From NCBI GenBank assembly GCA_019653755.1, contig BPCL01000001.1, positions 303,980 through 367,979 on the forward strand: a stretch of 64,000 nt of DNA, given 5' to 3'. A model generated the notes under the pieces. It searched no databases. It was not told the origin of the DNA and saw only the letters and a list, made by a program, of their open reading frames with translations. Within the stretch, counting starts at the first letter, position 1. Every line of letters begins with the position of its first letter. This document shows positions 40,962 to 50,482 of the stretch, piece after piece. This DNA comes from Woeseia sp. Lineage in GTDB: Bacteria; Pseudomonadota; Gammaproteobacteria; Steroidobacterales; UBA11654. Position numbers and translations under genes: made by a program.

Positions 40962-42535
40962 TAAGACTCCTCAACTTTGGCATCAAACATGTCTTTAATT
41001 AATTGAAGATTTGGATCAGAATCATTCCTTGATTGATTCATAATTTTTTGCCCTTCTTGCTCTTCAGACTTCTTCTTGGCTAATGTTGAGCCGTTGGTTT
41101 GTAGAATCCTTATCTTTACTTGTTCAATATTAGAAAAGGTATCAATTAAATATTTAGCTAACGCTTTAGTGGCTCTTTCTATCAGATGATGTTCATTTTC
41201 AGGATTGATAGTGAGCATCAAGCTGCCTTCTTTTAGTTGTTCAACAGTGCAGTGGGAAGCCAGTTGTTTAACTGTGCCTTTAAGATCCATTTTTGAAACC
41301 TCAGATGTCCATCGTTCAGTATTAAGGTTCTTATTTTCAGTTTCTTTATTTGCTTTGTCCTTTTCTAAGCTTGGTTCTTCTTTTATGGGTTTAGGCTTGA
41401 TTTCTTTTTTTTTGATCTCTGTCTTTGATGATTTAATGGGTTGAGAATCATCAAGCTGGAAAGCAAACATTCTTAGAATAGCCATGGTAAATCCCTCTTT
41501 CGGACTTGGAGCTAATTCGATGTCTTTTTTTGCAGTTATTGAAATTTGATAGATCAATTGAATTAATTCAGGTGAATAACTAGAGGCGGTATTTTCTAGA
41601 AATTGAGCTTGGTCATTGCTGCTGAGATCCTCTCTTGAACCTATAACCTGCAAAAAAGCTATAGATTGTGTCAATGATGCCATAGTGTCTAATAAAGCTT
41701 TGTAATCTGGATAGAGGTCATCAACCGCAGTTAATGAGCCTAAAAGAGCATCTTTGTCCTGTGATAAAACTGCTGAGAGGATATTTAGAGCATACTTATT
41801 ATCAATGGTGCCAAGCATTTGAGAGACTTGTTCAGTTGATAAACTATAGTCTTCATAGGCTAATGCTTGATCCAAAAGGCTAAGAGCGTCCCTCATGCTA
41901 CCATCCGCCATCTCGCTGATTAACTCTAAAGCCCTTTCTTCATATTGAATCTTTTCTTGATCACAAATTTCTTTCAATCTCGAAGTAATGTTTTCCTCAG
42001 AGATCTTTTTTAAATTAAATTTTAAACATCTGGATAAAACTGTTATTGGTATTTTCTCGCTCTCTGTGGTCGCTAGGAGAAACTTCATATGTGGTGGAGG
42101 TTCTTCTAATGTTTTTAGAAGTGCGTTAAAAGCTTCTTTAGTTAATTGATGGACTTCATCAATTAAATAGACCTTAAATCTCCCTGAAGTAGGCGTGTAT
42201 TGAGAATTCTCAAGTAACTCCCTTGTATCATCTATGCCTCTTTGTGATGCTGCATCAACTTCAATTAAGTCCATAAAACTGCCTTCATCTATCGATTGAC
42301 ACGAACCACATTTACCGCATGGTTCAGCAACAACTCCCTGTTCGCAATTTAATGATTTAGCAAGAAGTCTAGCAATTGTTGTTTTGCCAACACCTCTGGT
42401 TCCGGCAAATAAAAAAGCATGGTGGGCTTTGTTTTGTTTTAGAGAATTCTGTAAAGCTTTAACAACATGATTCTGACCTGAGACTTCTGAAAAAAACTTA
42501 GGTCTCCATTTTCTTGCTAAAACTAAATAACTCAT
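40961..42535 (-). CDS. dnaX: DNA polymerase III subunit tau (and possibly gamma)
   Basis: Clamp-loader ATPase. 524 residues, intact. MSYLVLARKWRPKFFSEVSG, Walker A AGTRGVGKTTIARLLAKSLN, zinc site CGKCGSCQ, Walker B YLIDEVHQL, SRC motif VLSRCLKFNL. A Lys/Glu-rich linker from about residue 365 precedes domain V. An A9 run in that linker could support programmed frameshifting to give a short gamma form. Confidence 0.96.
   Translation of the reverse strand: MSYLVLARKWRPKFFSEVSGQNHVVKALQNSLKQNKAHHAFLFAGTRGVGKTTIARLLAKSLNCEQGVVAEPCGKCGSCQSIDEGSFMDLIEVDAASQRGIDDTRELLENSQYTPTSGRFKVYLIDEVHQLTKEAFNALLKTLEEPPPHMKFLLATTESEKIPITVLSRCLKFNLKKISEENITSRLKEICDQEKIQYEERALELISEMADGSMRDALSLLDQALAYEDYSLSTEQVSQMLGTIDNKYALNILSAVLSQDKDALLGSLTAVDDLYPDYKALLDTMASLTQSIAFLQVIGSREDLSSNDQAQFLENTASSYSPELIQLIYQISITAKKDIELAPSPKEGFTMAILRMFAFQLDDSQPIKSSKTEIKKKEIKPKPIKEEPSLEKDKANKETENKNLNTERWTSEVSKMDLKGTVKQLASHCTVEQLKEGSLMLTINPENEHHLIERATKALAKYLIDTFSNIEQVKIRILQTNGSTLAKKKSEEQEGQKIMNQSRNDSDPNLQLIKDMFDAKVEES
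41405..41413 (-). promoter_or_regulatory. candidate programmed -1 frameshift site in dnaX
   Basis: On the minus strand ATC AAA AAA AAA GAA occurs in the interdomain linker (about codons 375-377). A -1 slip on the A9 run would be followed by R-N-Q-A and a TAA stop, giving a gamma-like product of about 380 residues. The position, just after domain III, matches where E. coli makes gamma. The homopolymer length is uncertain, given base errors elsewhere. Confidence 0.5.
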
Positions 42536-42612
42536 AAAAATTTGTAAAAGATTATTAACGACTCTTGGTTTAAGATATATTACAACCTTCTACTCTAGAT
42601 GTAACTATAGAA

Positions 42613-44067
42613 ATGGAACAGAAGCATGTAAATATATTGATTGTGGGCGCTGGTCTATCTGGTATCGGTGCAGCTTACCATATCGAAAAGGAATCTCCTC
42701 AAAAGACTTATCGTATCCTAGAATCAAGAGATCAATTAGGTGGGACATGGGATCTTTTTAGATACCCTGGTATCAGGTCAGACTCCGATATGACGACAAT
42801 GGGTTTCCGATTCAAACCTTGGAAGGGAGAGAAACTTGTTGCTGAAGGAGGAGCTATTCTTGAGTATCTCAATGAGATAGCAGATGAAAATAGTATTAAA
42901 GAAAAGATTCAATATCATTCCCACGTTCATTCAGTTTCATGGTCATCAGACGAATCCAGATGGACGGTTACCTACAAAAATAAACGCAATGGTATCAATG
43001 AAATAATTACCTGCGATTTCTTGTACTTTTGTGCAGGTTATTATGATTACGATAAAGCCTATGTACCGAATTTCAAAGGGATGGAAAACTTCAAAGGTCA
43101 AATTGTTCACCCACAAAAGTGGCCAGATGACTTAGATTATGAAGGAAAACGCGTTGTCGTCATTGGGAGTGGAGCCACTGCTGTAACCCTCATACCATCG
43201 ATGGCTGAAAAAACAGAACATATTACAATGCTGCAACGATCACCGACCTATTACGTGGTTAGGCCCAATATAAATCCTTTAGGGAACTTCATAAGGCGAA
43301 TTACTAATAACACTATTGCCTACTATGTTATGCGTTGGCAGAACATCAATATGCAGTCTTTTTTCTTTAAAAGAGCTAGAAGATATCCTAAACGAGTAAA
43401 AGATTTCTTAATTGGTCTAGTCAAAGATCATCTTCCGGAAGATTATGACATCGAAAAACATTTCACACCTCCCTATAACCCTTGGGATCAAAGACTTTGC
43501 TTGGTTCCTGACGGCGACTTATTTAATTCAATCAAAGAAGGTAACGCATCAGTTGTGACTGACCATATTGATGAGTTCACACAAAAAGGGATTAAGTTAA
43601 AATCTGGTGATGAATTAGAGGCAGACATTATTGTTACTGCGACCGGTTTTAATATTCTACTCTTTGGCAATATTGATATTACAGTGGACAATAAATCCAT
43701 AGACCCTTCAAAGTCTATGACTTACAAAGGAATGATGGTGAGCAACGTCCCTAATCTTATTATGACCTTTGGTTACACTAATGCTTCATGGACACTTAGA
43801 GCTGACTTAACTGCTGAATATGCTTGTCGATTATTCAACTACATGGATAAAAACGGTTACAAGTACTGTCAACCTACTCCAAATGGAAAAATTGAAATAG
43901 ATGGTGAGTGGCTAGATTTCAATTCTGGCTATGTATTAAGGGTGTTGGATAAACTCCCGCTTCAAGGAGCACGAGACCCATGGAGAAATACACAGAACTA
44001 CAAGAAAGATGTTCTTCAGTTAAGGTACGGTCGAATAACCGATAAAGAATTGAAATTTATTAGCTAA
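42613..44067 (+). CDS. flavin-containing / Baeyer-Villiger-type monooxygenase
   Basis: 484 residues, intact. FAD-binding VGAGLSGIGAAYHIEKES, GGTWDLFRYPGIRSDSDM, the Baeyer-Villiger fingerprint FKGQIVHPQKWP, and NADPH-binding VVVIGSGATAVTLIP, then VTATGFNI. These enzymes insert oxygen beside a ketone or oxidise N or S atoms in lipophilic substrates. The fingerprint favours Baeyer-Villiger chemistry on a cyclic or long-chain ketone, but the substrate is unknown. Convergent with 44060-44568, overlapping by 8 bases. Confidence 0.88.
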   Translation: MEQKHVNILIVGAGLSGIGAAYHIEKESPQKTYRILESRDQLGGTWDLFRYPGIRSDSDMTTMGFRFKPWKGEKLVAEGGAILEYLNEIADENSIKEKIQYHSHVHSVSWSSDESRWTVTYKNKRNGINEIITCDFLYFCAGYYDYDKAYVPNFKGMENFKGQIVHPQKWPDDLDYEGKRVVVIGSGATAVTLIPSMAEKTEHITMLQRSPTYYVVRPNINPLGNFIRRITNNTIAYYVMRWQNINMQSFFFKRARRYPKRVKDFLIGLVKDHLPEDYDIEKHFTPPYNPWDQRLCLVPDGDLFNSIKEGNASVVTDHIDEFTQKGIKLKSGDELEADIIVTATGFNILLFGNIDITVDNKSIDPSKSMTYKGMMVSNVPNLIMTFGYTNASWTLRADLTAEYACRLFNYMDKNGYKYCQPTPNGKIEIDGEWLDFNSGYVLRVLDKLPLQGARDPWRNTQNYKKDVLQLRYGRITDKELKFIS

Positions 44068-44568
44068 GATTTTTAGCTATTTCACTGTATTCCGGATCTT
44101 GGTTTTCAAAAGATTGCCAATCGTCAGAGATCTTTAGTTCATCTATTAGAGTTCGCTTCAATAACTTACCATTATTAAACCATTGCCAGGTCCTTGATCT
44201 ATGCTTCCTATCGTCAGATAACTGAATCATTTCATAGATATAGAGGTCGGGTTCATTTATGCGTTTCCAGTAGAGAAGCATTGTTCGATCAAATTCATCA
44301 AGATCAACTGAAGCAGCCCATCCATCAATAGTTCCTGAGAATATCAATTTATTGTCTTTTATTTCAGCAGGAAAATCTCGTAACTCTTTTTTGCCGTCTT
44401 CCCATCGATAGATGTTGGTCTGATGATACTCTTCATCGCCTATAACCCTACATAGTAGTCTTGATTTATGTTGGTCAATCTTTTCACCAAGGAATTGTAA
44501 TACCGATAATACCCTTCCCAGACTCCGTTCTGGCTGTACAGTAATGGCATACTTTTTGATAATGTCAT
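44060..44568 (-). CDS. uncharacterised protein, calycin-like in appearance (frame break)
   Basis: MPLLYSQNGVWEGYYRYYNS leads, after one extra G near 44483, into GEKIDQHKSRLLCRVIGDEE and later LIFSGTIDGWAASVDLDEFD, MLLYWKRINEPDLYIYEM and HRSRTWQWFNNGKLLKRTLI. About 170 residues, rich in Trp and alternating beta-like segments. No signal peptide. It may be a lipocalin-like binding protein, but I cannot place it in a family with confidence. Start at ATG 44568 chosen to match the MTLSKSMPLL segment. Confidence 0.5.
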
Positions 44569-44587
44569 AATTAAGTCTCTTAATAAA

Positions 44588-44618
44588 AAAAGAGGATGAG
44601 TTAAAACCCCTCCCCTCA
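44588..44618 (-). terminator. possible intrinsic terminator after the MFS gene
   Basis: On the minus strand a G-rich segment containing GAGG is followed by CCTC and seven T residues (44595-44585 region). The stem is short (4-5 bp), so the call rests mainly on the T-tract and its place just after the stop at 44642. Confidence 0.4.
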
Positions 44619-44641
44619 ATTCTCTACATAATATCAATCAT

Positions 44642-45902
44642 TTAATTTTGATTGTAGTTTTTTCCAGCTAAGTAAAATGCTGGTAAGCATAATACCGAGA
44701 GCAATTGGAAAGTAAGTAATGTAATTGAATAGGGATTCTCAATGCTGTTTGCAATTAAAATATCCGTCATAATTCCAGCCGCTGTCGTAGATAGTCCAAT
44801 ACCGACTAAATTTGTTAAAAATAAGTAATAAGCCAAAACTAATGCCTTATTTTTCTCAGGAGCAAGTTCTTGTATCGATGACGTAATTGGTCCATATAGA
44901 CAACCCCACTGGAAAAAACCAAGAAACATCATTGAGAAGAAAAGAATACCCGTATCGTCAGTAATTCGATAAAAAATAATAAACGGTGAAAAAATCAATA
45001 AACACCAAAACAGAAAGGTTTGCCTCCCTTGTCCAGTTACCTTTGTGAAATAATCACTCCCTATTCCACCAAATAGATTGCCTAGAATTCCTGCTGGCAA
45101 ACCAATTGTCCCACTTATGATGAGAATGTTAGCTCTATCAAAGCCTTTATCATTCACCAACCACAGTTGATCAAAAACAAGAGCGCCAAGTATAAAATTC
45201 GCTGCTATCCCTCCGTAAATTGTCATTCTCAATCGATAACTCTCTTTTATCGTCTGTCTTAATTCATGAATTGATTCTTTAAAGGATTCCTTAGTTAATA
45301 CTTTACCGATAGGCATGATCTTGATTGCTTGCTCTCTTTTCAGGAGTTTCTTTAAATAAAAGCATCAATAGGGCCAATATCAAACCGAGTAAACCAAGAG
45401 CATAAAAACAGTTTCTCCAACCCCATAAAGGACCAAGAAAACCTGCTATATAAAAAGAGAGTGTTACGCCAACAGGTACTGCAAGATAATAAAAGCCGGC
45501 TACAAAACCCATATTTCTCTTATTAAAGTGCTCTGAGAGGTAGGACAATGACGTGGGAGTTAAAATGGATTCCCCTATTCCAATAAATATTCTCGGGAAA
45601 AAGAGCATCCAGAAATTTTTTGCCAGACCAGAGGCTGCTGTTAACAAGCTCCATAAGGCCACTCCAAAAGCCATAAATTTAGGTCTATTAACTCGGTCAG
45701 CTATAGCTCCCATAATGACTCCCATCACAGAATAAAAAACTATGAACGCAAGACCAGATAAAATTCCGTATTGAGTATTCGTCAATCCAAGTTCGGGAAC
45801 TATAAAATTCGAGAAACTGGTTAATAGTTGTCGATCAATAAAATTGAGAATATTTAAGACAGTGAGAAAACCGAGTACAGAAAAGCTCTTAACTGAGCTC
45901 AC
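44642..45902 (-). CDS. MFS transporter, spinster-like (one frame break)
   Basis: Major facilitator of about 420 residues. FLTVLNILNFIDRQLLTSFS and DRVNRPKFMAFGVALWSL (helix 2-3 loop motif) resemble the spinster-like group. GIGESILTPTSLSYLSEHF follows. The frame breaks near 45310, between YKETPEKRASNQDHAYR-like text and MPIGKVLTKESFKESI. Substrate unknown; next to oxidoreductases it may move a lipophilic metabolite. Stop of the next gene is immediately adjacent. Confidence 0.8.
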
Positions 45903-46904
45903 TTAATCACGAACCTTTATAGCGATTTTGCCTATTGCTTCACGTTTTGCTAATAATTCAATAGCATATCCCGTTTGTTCCAGTGGGTATGTTTCTACAA
46001 CAAAAGGTTTAATTTGGCCTTCCTCAAACATGGCAAACAAATCTTTAAAGTTTGCTGCATTAACCAGTGGTTCTTTCACACAAAAATTACCCCAAAAGAC
46101 ACCTACAATTTGACAGCCTTTGAGCAATGCTAAGTTTAAAGGTATAGATGGTATGCTCGATGTAAATCCAATAACAAGATACCTTCCCTTCCATGCCATT
46201 GCCCTCAAAGCTGGTTCAGAATAGGCACCGCCAACAGGGTCAAAAACAACATCAACACCTTGTTTATCAGTTAAAGCTTTAATTTCATCAGAAAAAGCTT
46301 TTTGTGAGGCCTTGTCCATGCTGTCCCTTGAATACAGGATTAATTCATCTGCTCCTTGAGTTTTACATAAGTCAAGTTTCTCTTGAGACGAAGCCGCAGC
46401 TATAACTCTTGCACCCATGGCTTTCGCCACATGAATTGCTGTAATGCCCAATCCACCGGCTGCACCCATTACTAGAACCGTTTCTTTAGGTTGCAGTTCA
46501 GCTCGTTGCTTTAGAGCATGTATAGAGGTTCCATAGTTGAGGGGGAATATAGATCCAGTGACATAATCCATTGTCTCTGGAAGAGGCATTATATTGTATG
46601 CATTGCATATGGCTTGTTCTGAGAAACCTCCGCTGCCTTTAAAACCGATGACTCGATCGCCGACATTCCACATCTTTACTTTATCTCCTATCGAATTGAT
46701 AACACCTGCAAATTCACCTCCAGGTGAAAATGGGAAATCAGGTTTAATCTGATACAAACCCTGAACCACTAAAACATCAGGAAATGCTACTCCGGCAGCA
46801 TGGACATCGATTAAAACTTCGTGATCTCCTGGTATCGGGCTGTCAATTTCCTCAACTTTATGTGAATTAATTGGTCCAAACTCTCTACATAGATATGCTT
46901 TCAT
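45903..46904 (-). CDS. NADPH:quinone oxidoreductase-like MDR protein
   Basis: 333 residues, intact. Medium-chain dehydrogenase/reductase without the catalytic zinc ligands: HAAGVAFPDVLVVQGLYQIK, FSPGGEFAGVI and the Rossmann loop VLVMGAAGGLGITAIHVAKA. The zinc-less form suggests a quinone oxidoreductase or enone/acyl reductase (QOR type). The cofactor is probably NADPH. It abuts the MFS gene and is followed by an SMP-30-like gene. Confidence 0.85.
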   Translation of the reverse strand: MKAYLCREFGPINSHKVEEIDSPIPGDHEVLIDVHAAGVAFPDVLVVQGLYQIKPDFPFSPGGEFAGVINSIGDKVKMWNVGDRVIGFKGSGGFSEQAICNAYNIMPLPETMDYVTGSIFPLNYGTSIHALKQRAELQPKETVLVMGAAGGLGITAIHVAKAMGARVIAAASSQEKLDLCKTQGADELILYSRDSMDKASQKAFSDEIKALTDKQGVDVVFDPVGGAYSEPALRAMAWKGRYLVIGFTSSIPSIPLNLALLKGCQIVGVFWGNFCVKEPLVNAANFKDLFAMFEEGQIKPFVVETYPLEQTGYAIELLAKREAIGKIAIKVRD

Positions 46905-46909
46905 TTTTA

Positions 46910-48022
46910 CTACTCTTGATTAAGGTTAAAGGATGCAATTCGATCGCCCATAAAAGTACCTAACCATACTTTTTCTTTATGTGGTACCCCTACTGTAACC
47001 GAACCCATTTGTGTTTGTTTGAATGAGAATATCTCAACCTCAGATAAATCATCTTGTCTCAATTTATAGATCGTAAAGGGTAATGAGCATTGGACGACTG
47101 ATTCGTCACAATGAATCAATAGGTCTGTACCGGTGTTATCTTGCACTGCTACCCAAATAAATTCTCCATCAATGGATGAATTATCTGGCGTGCCTTTGCT
47201 AAAGTGCTCAGCTTCTATAGTGAGATTTTTCAGATTTAACCTTGAGGTTCTGTGATTAAAAACATAATTAATAAACAGATTCGTCTCATCATCTGAGATT
47301 GAGATTCCATTGGGAAATGAGCCATCAGAGTTTGGAACTCTGATAAAACCGTTGTCATTATTCCACTGATAAACATAACCGGTATCTGGTTTAGCATAAG
47401 TGATATAGGCTAAGCTCAAGTAGGATATGCCTTTTTCATACATGTGAGTCGAAAAGAAGCTTCCATCACTTCTGAGAGCCACATCATTGAAATAAGCTGT
47501 TTCAGGTGCATTCACACAACCTCTCCATTGCAGCACCCAATCGTCATTAACATTAAGTAACTCAAACATTTCAACAGTCTCTTGAGGCATATGATTGATA
47601 ACTGCAAGCTGATAACGTCCATCTGATCTTTGATTAAGATCAATTCCATGTGGAGAGAGCAATAGATCATCACGTTGACAATTGTTATCGCCCCATACGT
47701 TTTCGCCGAGAGTTAACTTGATTGGCTTCTTTTTCATTGTATCTGTATCAAACAATGAGATTTGCCCAGGAAGATTTTCTGGGCTAAGAGGAATGATTGC
47801 TCCAAATTCAGAAATCAACAAGTGTCGATCATCCGGAAGAACGACAATATCTTCGGGTTTGCTGAATTCACAATAGACGGTTATCTGAGAATCAGATTTA
47901 CAGCCAGTGATTTGAGTCACCTCATAATCTGAGGTTTGTGTGAGGTAGAGAATCAATAAGAGTAGTGCCGTCAGTCCAATGATTGAAAATATGCCATAAC
48001 CAATTGTTTTTATTATTCGCAT
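46910..48022 (-). CDS. SMP-30/paraoxonase-like beta-propeller protein, membrane-anchored
   Basis: 370 residues with one N-terminal transmembrane segment (IFSIIGLTALLLLILYL), then a predicted calcium-dependent six-bladed propeller: FSKPEDIVVLPDDRHLLISE, LLLSPHGIDLNQRSDG, FPNGISISDDETNLFINYVF and GSVTVGVPHKEKVWLGTFMG. Such proteins act as lactonases or arylesterases. Next to a Baeyer-Villiger-type enzyme, a lactone substrate would make sense, but this is inference. Confidence 0.72.
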   Translation of the reverse strand: MRIIKTIGYGIFSIIGLTALLLLILYLTQTSDYEVTQITGCKSDSQITVYCEFSKPEDIVVLPDDRHLLISEFGAIIPLSPENLPGQISLFDTDTMKKKPIKLTLGENVWGDNNCQRDDLLLSPHGIDLNQRSDGRYQLAVINHMPQETVEMFELLNVNDDWVLQWRGCVNAPETAYFNDVALRSDGSFFSTHMYEKGISYLSLAYITYAKPDTGYVYQWNNDNGFIRVPNSDGSFPNGISISDDETNLFINYVFNHRTSRLNLKNLTIEAEHFSKGTPDNSSIDGEFIWVAVQDNTGTDLLIHCDESVVQCSLPFTIYKLRQDDLSEVEIFSFKQTQMGSVTVGVPHKEKVWLGTFMGDRIASFNLNQE

Positions 48023-48037
48023 ACTCGCTAAAATCTT

Positions 48038-48916
48038 CTACCACTCACCTTTATCACTCATTAATGTACCCAACAGCACTTCTTGCATATCTGCTTCCTG
48101 AGGTTCAGTTCTTGCGAGAATCCGGTTGTACCTTTCTTTAATCATCTCATCGTAATTTGTGTGTGGAAGAATATAGAATTTGTTTTCTCGAATTGCATCT
48201 AATGTAACGTCTGCTATTTCATTCGGCTCTTTTCCTCTTTTTAGAACTGTAGCAGCCAATTTCTTTAGCATAAAATTAGCTTTATTTTTAGCCGGTAAGT
48301 GATCTGGGCGATTCCGATCAGACTCAATGATGTTTGTAGCTACAAAACCTGGGCATAAAACTGAAGCTCCAATTTTACTTTTAGCTTTTTTTAAACCCTG
48401 CCAGAGTGATTCACTCAATGCTAGAGCAGCATGTTTACTTACTCCATATATAGCTTCCCCTGGTAAAATACCTGCCAATGAAATGGTATTAAGAATATGC
48501 CCTTCTTCTTTGTGTTTAATCATATGAGGCACAAAGGATTCGATCCCGTATAAAGTTCCATAAAAATTAACACCTAAAACCCATTCCCAGTCGCTTGCAT
48601 CAAGATCCCATATTCCATCTCCTCTAACAGTACTGGCTACTCCAGCATTGTTACAAAGTATGTGAATATTACCGAAGTCTTTAATGGATTCTTCAGCAAG
48701 ATAACTGACAGCATCTTTATCCATAACATCAATCTTTAAACCGCTGACCTCCACGCCATGATCTGATATCTTTTTTACGGCTCTATCTAAGGCTTCTTGC
48801 TCTATATCAGCAAGAACTATGTTCATTTTTTCTTGTGCAAATTTCTCTGCTAAAGCATAACCAATTCCACTAGCAGCGCCTGTTATAACAGCTGTTTTTC
48901 CTTCAAACTCATTCAT
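48038..48916 (-). CDS. short-chain dehydrogenase/reductase
   Basis: 292 residues, intact. TGAASGIGYALAEKFA (TGxxxGIG), ILCNNAGVAS (NNAG), catalytic Ser in LNTISLAGILPG and YGVSKHAALAL (YxxxK). The Asp in VLADIEQ after the second strand favours NAD over NADP. Longer C-terminus than the minimal SDR. It faces a candidate palindromic operator upstream. Confidence 0.88.
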   Translation of the reverse strand: MNEFEGKTAVITGAASGIGYALAEKFAQEKMNIVLADIEQEALDRAVKKISDHGVEVSGLKIDVMDKDAVSYLAEESIKDFGNIHILCNNAGVASTVRGDGIWDLDASDWEWVLGVNFYGTLYGIESFVPHMIKHKEEGHILNTISLAGILPGEAIYGVSKHAALALSESLWQGLKKAKSKIGASVLCPGFVATNIIESDRNRPDHLPAKNKANFMLKKLAATVLKRGKEPNEIADVTLDAIRENKFYILPHTNYDEMIKERYNRILARTEPQEADMQEVLLGTLMSDKGEW

Positions 48917-48951
48917 TTAAATATCTCCATTAATTAGGCTTAAATACATAT

Positions 48952-48971
48952 TAATCAATTGCTATTGATTA
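48952..48971. promoter_or_regulatory. perfect palindrome upstream of the SDR gene
   Basis: TAATCAAT and ATTGATTA are separated by four bases, 36-55 bases before the SDR start. The symmetry and spacing look like an operator for a dimeric (for example TetR-type) regulator. No regulator gene is adjacent, so this is inference. Confidence 0.4.
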
Positions 48972-49007
48972 GTGAATTTTATCAATAACAGAATGAAATA
49001 ATATCTA

Positions 49008-49286
49008 TTATAAATGAACACCTTCTTGAGCTAGTAATGCTCTCTTAGCATTAACACCGCCCTCAGCAGTGTACCCACCAATTGACCCATCAGATGCGAT
49101 TACTCTGTGACAAGGAGTAATAATTGGATTTGGATTCTTGCCGCAAGCATTGGCAACCGCTCTAGCTGCCTTAGGATGACCTATTGCAATGGCTATTTGC
49201 TTGTAGGATTTTGTTGTACCTTTAGGAATTGCCTTAATTTCATTCCAGACTTTTTTTTGAAAATTAGTGCCTGAGATATTCATCAT
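49008..49286 (-). CDS. methylated-DNA-protein cysteine methyltransferase (short form)
   Basis: 92 residues, only the C-terminal alkyl-transfer domain of Ogt/Ada: FQKKVWNEIKAIPKGTTKSY, ARAVANACGKNPNPIITPCH and the acceptor Cys in PCHRV, then GGYTAEGGVNAKRALL. The Cys is present, so true methyltransferase activity is more likely than the alkyltransferase-like (ATL) type. The usual N-terminal domain is missing. Either MMNIS start (49286) or the next Met is possible. Confidence 0.88.
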   Translation of the reverse strand: MMNISGTNFQKKVWNEIKAIPKGTTKSYKQIAIAIGHPKAARAVANACGKNPNPIITPCHRVIASDGSIGGYTAEGGVNAKRALLAQEGVHL

Positions 49287-49350
49287 AGACAGATAGTACC
49301 TTCATCTATTAAATGTTAAAGTTATTATTATTTTTTAACTAGTGAATTAA

Positions 49351-50482
49351 ATGGCTGTTTCAAGAAGAAACTTTCTTTCAAACTCAATTCGACTTGCTAC
49401 CGCAGGAGCAACGGCTAAAGTAATACCCGTTCTCGGTGATGGCCCAACCTATGGTCTATGGTCCTCGTGAGGGTCTAGCTCAACTTCATTGGAATGAAAA
49501 TTACTATGGCCCCAGTGAACTGGCAATTAAGGCCATAAAAGAATCTTCACACAAAGGAGCCTATTACCCTGATCTACTGGTAAATCGATTAAAGGCGATG
49601 ATTGCAGAGCGTCATGATCTAGACACTCAAAACATCACAATTAGTGCAGGATCGACACAAGCATTAAGTTATTTAGCTCAAGTTAAATCACGAGAGAACC
49701 CAATAGCCACCACCCAACTTACCTGGGATTCTCATCTGGGTTATGCTCAGAACATAGGGGGCACGGTTATACGAATTGATAATGGTGATAATTTAGAAAT
49801 CAATCTTAAAGCTATCGAATCAATATCTGCTAAGAACGTCTCATCAGTCTCTATCGTTAATCCTAATAACCCCACAGGCTTGCTGTTGGACTCAAATGAA
49901 CTAAGAGCCAGTATTATTAACATGAGTAAAAACGCCCTGGTCATTATTGATGAGGCTTACAATGAGATTACAAATAAACCTGATGATAATTCCATGATAG
50001 ATTTAGTCAGGGACGGTTATAACGTAGCGGTTTCGCGAACGTTCTCAAAAATATATGGACTCGCAGGTGAGCGTATTGGTTATATTATTGCTCAACCAGA
50101 TGTCATAGATGCGATAAAGAATAATGGCAGTGGAGAATTTTCAGTCTCCATGGGTGGTTTAGCAGGTGCCATCGCCAGTTACAACGATGAAGCCTTTCTA
50201 AAATTCTCAAAATCTATGATTCTTGAAGCAAAAGAAATGGTTTATGAAGGTATTGCCTCAAACGGTTTAACTGCACTACCCTCTGAAACTAATTTTATCT
50301 TTGTTAATCTTGGTGATATCGATGCGAATGATTTCAGGGATGAGATGTTAAAAATGAATATATTGATTAGAGGGAAATACGGTGACTTTAATCAATGGTC
50401 AAGAATCAGCATGGGTAAATTAGAAGATATACAACGTTATATCGATGCCATTCCAATTGCTCTAGAACAACTCAGAGCCTAA
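49351..50482 (+). CDS. Tat-exported class I/II aminotransferase (HisC-like), frame break
   Basis: Starts MAVSRRNFLSNSIRLATAG, a twin-arginine signal, followed after a break near 49433 by MVYGPREGLAQLHWNENYYG. The PLP fold is clear: SAGSTQALSYL, VNPNNPTGLL, VIIDEAYNEI and the lysine in SRTFSKIYGLAGERIGY. It resembles histidinol-phosphate aminotransferase, but the Tat signal places it in the periplasm, so a role in histidine synthesis is unlikely. About 377 residues. Convergent with the following SDR, with no gap. Confidence 0.82.

Noticed and set aside
43432..43446. Palindrome ATCTTCCGGAAGAT inside the flavin monooxygenase gene
   Set aside because: Coding sequence with a normal amino-acid pattern; a chance palindrome is likely.
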